Shown here one piece after another: positions 11,911 to 22,135 of a stretch of DNA of 54,780 bases. This stretch comes from Nemertoderma westbladi. Taxonomy: Eukaryota; Xenacoelomorpha; Nemertodermatida; Nemertodermatidae. Every line of letters begins with the position of its first letter. Positions within the stretch are counted from its first letter, which is position 1. The DNA lies in assembly GCA_032718475.1 (NCBI GenBank), contig JAUCBJ010005985.1, positions 1-54,780 of the forward strand. The letters run 5' to 3'. A program made the translations under genes and the position numbers. The notes under the pieces are model-generated. The model had not been told where the DNA came from. It worked only from the letters and a program-made list of their open reading frames with translations, and made no database searches.

Positions 11911-13689
11911 AGCTAAGATAATAGCAGTTAATTAGTTAATTAAGTTGATTAGGGTAAAAAAGAGCATTTTCAACCTGCCTCTTAAAGGATATTAATTATT
12001 TTCTAGTATAAAATTTAAATAATTATGCTTAAAAATTATACCGGTATAACTGTAGGCCTATTCCCCATACCCCATTCTATTATAGTTTTTAATTAGTTCA
12101 AGAGATTTGCTTTATGAAATGTGTTTTTAATTGATCTAAACGGAATTAACTTATTAAAATGCCCCGTCTCCAGCTATAGCTCCCTCCTTCGTTGGCATGC
12201 CTAGCCTAGCCTAGCTTGGAAGGGGAACCAGTCCAACCACACCTCACCTCTACTCAAAGGCAGCAATGAGCATGACTACTAAGCCAGCTTGGTTATTGTG
12301 TTTAGCTTACAAAGTGATTGGCCGAGTACTTAATCATGGTTCTTTAGAATAATTAGCTAAATAATTTCGTTGAGCTGTTGACATGTTAAATTAATATTTC
12401 AGTATCAATACTATCGGCATAAGGTAAGTTTTATATTTCTTACAAATTGGGTCGCCTCCACCCCTAAAATATTTAATATATTACTTTATGAGTTTAACAT
12501 GTTACCAATAATATGAGTTTATTTGTTTCTTTGTTGGTTAAATAAATTAAATAATATGCGATCTTTAATTATTTTTGCTAGAAATATGTGCTGTTTGTAT
12601 ATTTGTGAATCACTTCCAGTTGTATTTTGTGTTATATTAAAAATAAATATAATAACATATTACTTTTAAAACACAAGTTGTATGTTAATGAATACCTCTG
12701 CCTTTCATCAATCCTGTGTGCGCCTGTGGGGGGGGGGGGGGGGGGGGTGGTGCAAATTGAGAGGGAGGTTAAGGGGGCGGGGGAGGGGGGGGGGGGGCGG
12801 GTGGCTTATTCCCATCTCTTTGATTTACTGGTGTTTCGTTAAATTTCTTAGATACCGAGTTTGTGATACAGTAGAATCGCTCAATATTAATCAGTATCTC
12901 ATAACTGAACCTCGTGCTGCGCGAAGGCCCCACGAACGTGTAATACCTACCAATCCATTTTCTAATTATTTTGGAATGGTTAACGCTTAACTGTCTATTT
13001 ATTGGCTTAAAGTTCAGATGAATGCGTTCATTATTAGACAGTCTGCATGAACATATGCGCCATTCACAGTTAGCCTCATAATTGTTGCTGCATGATGCAA
13101 CAAGACCATGTGCCTTTCATTTGTTGATATTACTCTTGTGTATCGTGAGTTAGTCATGATTCTTTTCATCCCATATCACCCCACAATGCCATGTAACATT
13201 TATTGGTCAAGGCTGAATGGAATTCGTTTAAGCTGCGTAAATAGCAGCTGGGACGTTGAGTCATTTCCTACAGACTTTATATTGCTGATTTAGTGGAAAC
13301 TATAAAACTTTTATTTACTAAAATTTAATTACATAATGTCTATTTTATTTGTCACTTTCATACATTTCCTGGAAACTTTAAGAAATTACTGCCTAGTTTT
13401 ACAGCTAGAGTTGTACTATACAACTACAACAATAAAATACTTACCGTCTGCGATTTGCTGTACAGTAGAGTAGATAAGTAATTACTTAAATTATTAATTA
13501 TTGTTTTTGTTACAACATGAGTTTCCCATATGATTCGTACGTGTTGTAAAGAGCGAACGGCCAAGTGACTTTGGTATATTTATAATAGTTAGTTTTTAAA
13601 GGTAATTTACGAATAACTATTAAAGAAAGGTAACTTTGTACTATTTTAATGTGATTTTAAGTACAGACCAAATGCCAAAACCTTCTATA
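11911..13689. other. Noncoding DNA with poly-G tracts, no gene seen
   Basis: Poly-G runs lie at 12728-12747 and about 12784-12797. At 12900-12945 is CTCGTGCTGCGCGAAGGCCC followed by CACGAACGTGTA, an inverted copy of a repeat also at 33513 and 38617. Glycine-rich open frames across the G runs are artefacts. No splice-supported exon was seen. Confidence 0.55.
12728..12747. repeat. Poly-G tract, about 20 nt
   Basis: An uninterrupted G run, followed about 35 bp later by a second G-rich stretch, so the region could form G-quadruplexes. Confidence 0.95.
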
Positions 13690-13913
13690 GTTTATTATTG
13701 GTGTTATGGGTGGTTTCATATTATTATAACATATTTGTTGGGCACAGCTTTTGCAAAGTCGGCAATGACGTCCAGGTGGGATCGAACTGGTGACCTCCGA
13801 GTTGGAAGTCTAACGCTCTAACCATTCAGCTAGCGGCTCAGGTAAAAGATAGACCGGGAAATACTATCTGATACCTCGTATGTCCGCAATTTACCTCCTC
13901 ATGGCCTCCCAAC
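13690..13913 (-). mobile_element. tRNA-derived SINE, copy B (continues at 15123 after an insertion)
   Basis: The minus-strand tRNA-like head (13838-13760) has A box TAGCTGAATGG and B box AGTTCGATCCC, followed by CACCTGGACGTCATTGCCGA, as in copy A. The family flank is interrupted after CCTCCCAAC at 13905-13913 and resumes at 15123 (TGTCAATACC). Confidence 0.8.
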
Positions 13914-15113
13914 GGATCTAGGACACTTCCCCCCGGACACTTCCCCCCCGGACACCCCCCCCCCCCCCCGCCCAAGTAGGACACTTCCCCCCCCCCCCCG
14001 GACACTTCCCCCAAGACACTTGCCCCCCGGACACTTCCCCCCCAGTTAAAGTGTTAAAATTAATCTGGGTGCATCAAAGCAATAAACAAAAGTTAAAGAT
14101 GGTTACAGGACAAGTTGTATCTAGACAAGTTTTTTCAAAATTATAAAAGAAACATTTTTATAGTCAAATTTTGTTTGTTTTTCTTTTAATTCCTTTAATT
14201 CTTTTAATTTCTTTTTCTGCCGCCCCCAAACCCCCGCTTCTTTTCTTGGGGGCTGCCGCCCCCAAACCCCCGCTTCTTTTCTTGGAGGTTATCGCCCCCA
14301 GACACCCGGCATTTCCCTGAGTGCCCGTGGTGAAAGACTTAAGACCATTTTGAAATAATTAATTCATGTTTGTATCATCAGATAATAAATTGACTAAGCC
14401 TAAAGTAGTAGCTGTATTGAATGTTAACCAATTTAATATATAAATTACTACAATATTATATAATTCAACAAAATCCTATTAAAAATATTGCAAGTAACCA
14501 GGAAATTTAATATGTAGTGTGTATAATATCTATATAGTATGTATAGTAGTAATATGTATATCAATATGAAATGCTGAACACAGAATACAGGTCGACACAT
14601 GTCGATTTTACCCTGGAGAGGTATAATTTTGATTGCAACAATAATATTCATCCCCATCTGCTACAATTTGAAGAAGACTGTTACATAATAATACCTATAA
14701 TTAAAACAATTAATTATTATAATTCTATAGTTAATAAAAACAGTATATCATTCCGGGGATGGAATTTATAGGTCATCTAATATAATTAATTGTTTAAAGA
14801 TTAGCAAACAATACGATGTAATTGCATTGATAAAACCCATAAATAAAACTTGGATATAAAATGTAAAATCGGGATGCAGAAGATCACTTTCTGAGCTACG
14901 AAAGGAAAATTGGATACAACTTATCTGGATATAAGCGGTCCGTTTACCTTACAAAATAAAAATACGAATGTGCGAAGTTAAGAACAGTCGGGGGGGAAGT
15001 GTCCGCGGGGGGGGGGAAGTGTCTGGGGGGAAGTGTCCGGGGGGGAAGTGTCCTACTTGAGCGGGGGGGAACTGTCCGGGGGGGAAGTGTCCGAGGGGGA
15101 AGTGTCCGAACAC
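13914..15113. mobile_element. 1.2-kb DNA transposon-like insertion with tandem-repeat inverted ends and a 9-bp target duplication
   Basis: CCTCCCAAC occurs at both edges (13905-13913 and 15114-15122), while the uninterrupted sister sequence in the arm at 15318-15542 has it once. Each end is an array of GGACACTTCCCCCC-type units, forward at 13920-14045 and inverted at 14985-15110, with GTAGGACACTTCCCC matching on both sides. The interior has a 36-bp duplicated unit (CGCCCCCAAACCCCCGCTTC, near 14221 and 14257) and no transposase ORF. A 9-bp duplication with long inverted ends suggests a nonautonomous Mutator-like or foldback element; that class is inference. Confidence 0.75.
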
Positions 15114-15317
15114 CCTCCCAACTGTCAATACCATCATATGCTGCCACTGTGCTCAACCCTATCGTACTTGGCCGTCTTTAACCACTCGCTACAATGAAAG
15201 GGTAGTGAATATTAACCATGAACCATCACGGCCACAATGATTAATTAAACAATCTAGCTACTAATTTAGGTAGGACAGTTACACCTATAGAGAATTGCGA
15301 CCGGTATATTTTGTAGC

Positions 15318-15542
15318 TTCACTACCCTTTCATTGTAGCGAGTGGTTAAAGACGGCCAAGTACGATAGGGTTGAGCACAGTGGCAGCATATGATGGTATT
15401 GACAGTTGGGAGGCCATGAGGACGTAAATTGCGGACATACAGTACAAGGTATCAGATAGTATTTCCAGGTCTATCTTTTACCTGAGCCGCTAGCTGAATG
15501 GTTAGAGCGTCAGACTTCCAACCAGGAGGTCACCAGTTCGAT
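15318..15542 (+). mobile_element. tRNA-derived SINE, copy C, right arm of a large palindrome
   Basis: It is the near-identical reverse complement of 13781-13913 plus 15123-15209. It ends in the tRNA-like head (A box TAGCTGAATGG at about 15491, B-box start AGTTCGAT) and then stops matching the family. A 108-bp spacer (15210-15317) separates the arms. Confidence 0.8.
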
Positions 15543-16690
15543 AATTCCACCAGTTTAATAATTCCGAAGGTAAATGGGTTTTCGAGGTCGCTGATCACGA
15601 TGATACTTGTTAAAAATATTCTGGTACGTCAAACGTTTTTTTTGTGCCATTCTGATACCCCAGGATGAAAAGTAGAAGTAGCAAAAATGTCATACTGTTA
15701 AATTTTGCCTTTGTTTGGGTAATAATGGTTTTCAAGGTCGCTGATCATGATACACTATTTGTTAAAATATTTAGTGGTAACGCAACACAACGTTTTTAGT
15801 GTTTCTCTGGTGGGACGAAAAATACAATTGTAGCATAGAACTTACAAAAGCCAAAAATTGAACTTGGTTGGGTAATACGATATTTTTGAGTCTCATATTC
15901 GTGATCAGCGTCTCAGAAAACTCCTAATGTCATAAAATAATGTTGATTTAGTAATGATTTTTATTAACAAATTTGTTCTATACTTATATTTTTCGTGCCA
16001 CACAAAGACACATATCCCAAAATGCCATAATCAACAATTTACGATATGATTTTTCATTATCATCATGTTTGCACTACTTGTTTTTTCGTGCCCCAGGAGG
16101 CACATTCAAAATTACAAAAAAATTTCTCGAATGTTATATTTGAGTTTCTGCAATCGTCATCAACATCCAAATTCGCGATATACCGCAAATAAATTTATTT
16201 TAGTTAGCCATAAAAACTTTTTAAAATTTTAGCACGAAAAATATTGGTAACGGGTGCCAGAAAGGGACTACAACACGAAAATTAACATAGCTATATAAAT
16301 GTCGTTTGCGATGTTGGATAGCCCATTAAATTTTAGGAAACTAGTAAAACTAGGTACTACAGTAGTAAAAGCATAATTGTAGGCTATAAGGTAAATTTAT
16401 AGTCATTATTGTATTGTAGATCATAGAGATAGACTGTTTTGGCAAATAAGAATGAGTACCGGGTAATTATTAGATATTGAATCCAACCGAATTATATCAC
16501 TTGATAATAAGACCAGACCAACACTGAGCAACAACAACCATAATGCCCAATATGAATGCAAATACTGCGCCTCTCACAATAAGTGAATCACTGATAAATT
16601 GATTACTGATGATTTATTACTAAATTGAGGATAGAATATCCAACTATACAATATATACTATTGGATATTATATTGTTACTTTTTTTTGTA
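15543..16690. other. Noncoding DNA upstream of DEPDC5, with diverged repeats
   Basis: GAGGTCGCTGATCACGATGA (near 15585) recurs as CAAGGTCGCTGATCATGATA (near 15733), and in inverted form near 15900 (CGTGATCAGCGTCTC). Each is followed by a 'gtgcc' or 'cccagg' block, as in an old about 150-bp tandem. The last 200 bp should hold the DEPDC5 5' UTR; I cannot place a promoter. Confidence 0.5.
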
Positions 16691-19600
16691 ATGCCGTCTC
16701 AATCGGACACAGTTAAAGCAAAGCTTTGGTGCCACCCAGAATCAGAAAATGTCAACATTAACATTATAAATCGACATTTAATTACCGGATTTAATATTGA
16801 ACTTGGTGACGTTCTGGAAATCTACAATGCTGATGACCAGCAGACGGGAAGCGCCACACATTTTCTCATACAGGTGGACCGCTTCAGTAATGAGTTGAAA
16901 CACAAAGGTGTCAAAGATGTGACCGTGAGTGTTAACGAGAACATTGTGAACTTGTTTAAAAGTCGGACAAACAAGGATATTAAAGATATATTTATTAAAA
17001 AGGCAAATAAAGGTGATTCTCTCTTGGACTTGGTGGAGCTACTCATTAAAGATCAACATCTTAGCAGATCCGAGATGTGGTTCCTTAAGAATCATTTGCA
17101 CGACCGTTGTCTTCATATCAATCAACGCATTAGGTTTACAGAAATACATGCGACTATAAATGAGATGTGGTGTCGTGGGGAACGTGTTATATGCGGGAAC
17201 GTTTCAGAACAGACACGATTCGTGTATAGGTCGGCGTCAGTGCAGCTCTACATTTATATACAGATGTCCCAGGAGATGTGGGAGTTTAACACTACCGGTG
17301 ACCTATTCTTCGAGAGAGCCACAAGCGGCTTCCTTTGGGACCTCTTCAATATGTGGAACCAAGAGAAGGTTAACCATGAAGTTACCATAGTGATGTTCTC
17401 TAGATTCTACCATCGAGGTCGCCTTAGTGAAGAACAAAAAGAAAAGTTTCAGAAAGATCGATTCGGGGAATTGTACGAAGATGTTTACCACGTTGTAGTC
17501 CAGAACGAACGCCGAGATGATTGGTTACCGATAGTTATAGAACTGAGAAAGGTCTTTAATAATTATACAAACAACCGTTTGTCGCAACTCGGTGACAATT
17601 CAACGGCTTCTTCTGGGAATCTACTCGAGGCTATCAATCTTAGCCTCAACGTGTTCGACCAACATCACATCGATAGAAACTTCGAACGAACCGGCCAGGT
17701 TGTCGTTATTATATCTCCTGGCGAGGGAGTTTATTCCGTGGATCGCGATCTAGCCATACTAACTAAATCTCGGATTGTGGAATTCGGTATCGCTATAGAC
17801 TTGGTCTGCTTGTCCGAACAGCCACTCCATGCGGTTCCTTTGTTTATGTACAAAGGAGAGGTTGATAACATCTACAACATTCCGCATTGGATTAACCCCA
17901 GTTACTATGTCACGGTGCACCAAAACATCGACAGACAGAAGTTCAACGCTTTTTGGCCCAACTTTCCTACCAATATGAACAACATTGCTGACCGGGCCGA
18001 GCCCGAGTTAACAAATAGCTGCGACTTACAGAAAATGAAAGGTGAGTAGCAAAAAGTAATGATACAGTAGCTTAAGTGTAACTGAATGCAATGGTACATA
18101 TATTGAGACTAAACAAAATCAGAATATAAAATTAGAATACTGTACTGTAATGGTAATGAGTATTGGGGCAAAATGAAATGTAAATTTAAATTAAACTTAA
18201 TTGCATTCAAATTGACTACATAATCATCATCAATCTACCACTGAAAAACTGAAACTGGGGATTAATATTACTATTATTATTAATATTAATGTAGAACAAG
18301 AACCAATCATGATGTAATGATCAAAATAGACTGAGTAATATGGTAAACTACATCTAGATTGAATAATTCCGGGTGGTATAATAATAATAATAAAGTGCGG
18401 CGCCACACAAAATCCCAGGTCTGTTCTCAGTACAGGACGTGTGAGGTTTTGTCATTTAGCCCCTTATCGGGATACTATTGAACTGCTGGTGTTTGAAAGT
18501 CTGTCAAAATCTCAACTTTTGGTCTATTGACTCGTCAGCCTTACACCAGACAAAGTTATTACTATGTCAAAATCGTAACGACAACGACAACTTCTTTATT
18601 TGCAGTAATTAACGTACCACCCCCTAATAGTGTCACTTCGCTAAGGCTCCGCCCACCTGTTGGCTCGCCCCAGATATTATTTAGCAATAAAAGAATGAGA
18701 AATATGTGAATTCCTGAATGTACAATAAGTTTAATATGATTTCTCTGTTACATTTAATTTCTATTAACCATTTAATTTTAGGACTTAAGAAAATGTCAAA
18801 GAAGACAGACAACCTACTCCCTCAAGACATAGATTATGAACAGTATGATAGGGACGTCTGGGGATCAGTAAATCGAATCCGAGCGGCTTCAGTCAATAAA
18901 AACCAGAAATCAATTTCCACGTGGTTGAAAAACAACTCGTCTTCTGAAACGAAATATGGAGAAAGTGGGACCAATCAACTTCAACCAACGAGGTCTCATG
19001 ACGAATTAACCGGGTTAGATACCGATAGTAGTCTATCATCAGAAATATTGACCCGATTCGAAACTGAAAGTACTTCTTGTAATCAATATACAGATGATTG
19101 CGGTGATTTAGACTCTGGTATATCTGGTAGATTGGTGCATTCCGGACGATCTATGACTCGGTCTATTTCTATCCCATTTAGTAACAAACAAGTGACCCCA
19201 GCAACCACCACAGTCTACACTCATCAATCCCTCCATCAACCGACCCACTCCACCTTGTCAAGTTCTCAGTCTGTGCTTAATTGTCTTATCAACCCATTTA
19301 AGCCCAGTCAAGTTCCCCCTAGCCTGAAGTCCGATCATAAGCGTTGGACGCACGCCTTTCCGCGAGACACAGAAGGGCACGCCATTTCGCGGCATCTAAG
19401 GGAACGACCCGCTTACAGATTCACCTGCGACGGCACCGGAACTGTAGTGCACATATCCAAGGAATCTTTTATTACTACAGGTTTAAAAAAGGGCCCACCT
19501 TCCGGTTCCAAATGCCAAGCGACGTGGTGCGGAGTGGCAACTAGAGATGACTGGAAAATTACCATGGAGGCAGGTGTAGATTGGAAGTCATTGACCATTC

Positions 19601-21762
19601 CAGCTGTAATACCAATAACAACGGACTACTTCCCAGATCCGATGACCCTTGCTACAGACTACTCTGTCTCACCTTATTCTCTTTCCACACCAGATTCTAG
19701 CGATTTTCACCTGCCAGGCCGCGACCGAATGAGTCTGAGAGATATTTATAGTGAGCTAATAGTCCAACGTTTGATGATGGGATTCCAACTTGTTACAAAA
19801 GATAGTTCAACATCCAACAAATTTCAATTCGAGGTTGAAACTCGGTTATCAATGGGTCGAATATTTCAAGCTTTAGTTATAAATGAAAATGACAACCAAA
19901 TTACTGTGAGCCCTTATAAGCCCAGGTTTACTACACAACCCAAAGAGATTGTTTACAAATATCAGTTGATCACATCCCAGTACGGTGACCTTTATAAGGA
20001 ATACGATAAGAATTCGTGCAAAGTTACATTCAGCCACGAATCTATAGAGCATTACAACTGGAATTACTTGGATCATTATGTATGTGGTCATTCCGACTTT
20101 CAGGACATCCGTTCCAATCTCAAATACTGGCGTTCCAGGTTCCTCTTGGTTCCTACTGTGGCATCGGAACGTTTGAAAGAGATACTCGAGACTGGGGAGT
20201 TCGATCAGTTTGATTCACCGAGTATCGATCAGGTTTGGTCTCGAGTTGAGTGTTTTATGACATTCTGCGAGAGAATGAATTATTTCATTCCTTCATTGGA
20301 CTCCCACAATATAACGCGGCGTAGGAGGGGTTCAGATTCTTCGTACTTATCGCTAAATAAGCGAGGCGGTTTAATCAAATTATCAGATACGCCGCCAAAC
20401 TCTCCTAAGCAACATTCAATGACGTTTGACCTCAATGCCGAAATTGGAAAATCTAAATTATTACATGGAGCTTCAATGGATAGTAAAGAGTCTACACCAA
20501 GAAAAATAAGCAAGTCTTCACCTCTAAATGACATCCTGTCCTACATGGTGGACTGCGCAAATCGTTTTGAGTTTCTTAAATTGAATAGTTCCATCCCAAG
20601 ACACTTAGCTAAGTTTACATTTAGTTCATTTCATGCGGTACAGTGGGCTAAATCGGCAAACGGCTTTGGAATCACGGACGCACGACTATCCTCGTCGGAT
20701 GAAATAATTCAAGTATTTCAAGCAATGATCGATGAAGATCTCATTGTCCACCTATCTGGGGATAAAAACGTTAAATTTATTTACGGCTTCTATTTGTATT
20801 GCCCTGCTTCTTATGGCAACCAGGATTTCTTCGTTCGAAAGTCTGAGAGGCAGTTGAGTATGAGTAGTCGACGTATTTGGATAGAGATTAGAGTTCCGAC
20901 ACAGGAAGAACTGGAATTACAGATCCAAAAAGGAATGGCTGGGCAGTGGCATTATAGGGGATTGAAATCTGAGGATCTCAGTGAGAACCCAGGCACAAAT
21001 CCAGAGAGTATTAAATCCTTAGATAATAAATATGGTTCAGATATCCTCAGTTATTCCTCAGAAGTTACCGAAAGTCTCTCAATCCTCTCAAAACCCATTG
21101 ACTGTGAAATCGACATTCTGGGCAGTAAAGAGCGAGCTGAATGGTGCTGTCTGCTACTACCGACATCCTATAACCCCTACCTATCATACAATGTGGAGCT
21201 CAACTGGGTTGTAGCGACGGGTTCGCTTATCGAATCGTTCCTGTGCGAGCGGTGCTTCCGTGTGGCGAGCAACCAAAGGAGGTTTATTGCGATTCCGTCA
21301 CCTAGCGACCCCTTTACCTGGCCTCACACCAGTCGGACGTCGGATCCTCTCAAAATGCCGACGTTTATCGCTCTAAACGTTAGTAAACTCTATATAAACG
21401 AAATAAACGGACAACGCGAACAAATAATTCAGAGGTTCCAGGAATCCATTTTGTTATCTTTTGGTTTCATTAAGGACGATAAAACAGAAGGGCTCAGTAA
21501 GTTAACTCGTTTCGTTCACATCGCCGGGACTATATTCTGCGCCATCCCACCGACGGACTACAAAGACCTCGGTTCGAACCTCGGTCGTTTCGGTTTCCTT
21601 TGGAGTCGCAATTATTTACACACCCGGCGCTTCTTAAACGCGACCACGACGTCCCGTATATCTTACCCACTTTTGTGTAAGTTCTCAACAACATTGTTTA
21701 CAAAATTCTCGGAATTTTGTGCTGATGATGTGGCGGTAAGTAGGAAGTTTATGAGACTGTAA
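16691..21762 (+). CDS. DEPDC5: DEPDC5 (GATOR1 complex subunit, Iml1 family), two exons joined 16691-18041 and 18782-21762
   Basis: GATOR1 (DEPDC5-NPRL2-NPRL3) is the GTPase-activating complex for RagA/B that restrains mTORC1 at the lysosome when amino acids are scarce. The first in-frame ATG is 16691 (G at -3). Exon 1 ends at GTGAGT (18042) and exon 2 starts after TTTTAG (18781); the join is phase 1 and keeps frame, giving 1443 residues. Family landmarks include QNERRDDW (about 270), GDNSTASS and LLEAINLSLNVFDQ (300-325), IDLVC (about 369), NIPHWI (about 397), a Ser/Thr-rich linker (480-640), VDWKSLTIPA (about 716), LSMGRIFQ (about 807), YNWNYLDHYVCG (about 875), the DEP domain (about 1063-1130) and FVHIAGTIFCAIP (about 1361). 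The human protein is about 1600 residues. A strong GTAAGT at 21736 (phase 0) could splice to an unseen last exon; otherwise the protein ends DDVAVSRKFMRL. Two exons is extreme for this gene. Confidence 0.93.
18042..18781 (+). other. DEPDC5 intron 1 (740 bp)
   Basis: It has a GTGAGT donor and a pyrimidine-rich TTTTAG acceptor. It contains a repeat copy at 18497-18675. It is the only intron clearly supported within the DEPDC5 coding region. Confidence 0.9.
18497..18675 (-). mobile_element. Half copy of the foldback element of 9243-9768, inside the DEPDC5 intron
   Basis: CTGTCAAAATCTCAACTTTT, then ACAAAGTTATTA-TGTCAAAATCGTAACG, then a degenerated GAC microsatellite, then CCCCCTAATAGTGTCA, CTTCGCTAAGGCTCCGCC and GGCTCGCCCCA. 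This is the order found, reverse-complemented, in 9246-9480. Confidence 0.7.
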
Positions 21763-22016
21763 CAATAGGTAATTTATTTGGTGCTCAAACTATGGTTGAT
21801 AAGGTTTCATGTTCGAGATATTTACTAAGTAAAACATCTCGCAATATTTTCCGCTGATAAAGCTAACAATATATGAGTGCTAATATATAGTTTATACATT
21901 GTATATAAAATATTATACCTGTATAATAATGTCGTTACCAGTACTGACCAAGGTAATGGTAAGTGTAATGTGCTATTTACATACACGACACAAATATAAC
22001 TATTTATTGTAAGGTA

Positions 22017-22022
22017 AATAAA
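22017..22022 (+). promoter_or_regulatory. Candidate polyadenylation signal AATAAA for DEPDC5
   Basis: A canonical hexamer 255 bp after the in-frame stop at 21760-21762. It supports, but does not prove, that the gene ends before the minisatellite. Confidence 0.35.
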
Positions 22023-22135
22023 ATTTGCTTAATTTAACGCTCGTCCCTTGATAACTTATTTACTCCGCGGGGACAGCAAGCATGTCAATTAGATAGATCG
22101 AATAACATAGAGCACAAAGTGAGACAGTACGGTGT

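Noticed and set aside
14944-15181. Pro/Gly-rich open frames on both strands
   Set aside because: They come from the GGACACTTCCCC repeats in the transposon end.
16625-16690. Upstream extension of DEPDC5 from a TTG codon
   Set aside because: There is no ATG in the extension, and the ATG at 16691 begins just before the conserved N-terminus. The extra residues are hydrophobic and unlike the family.
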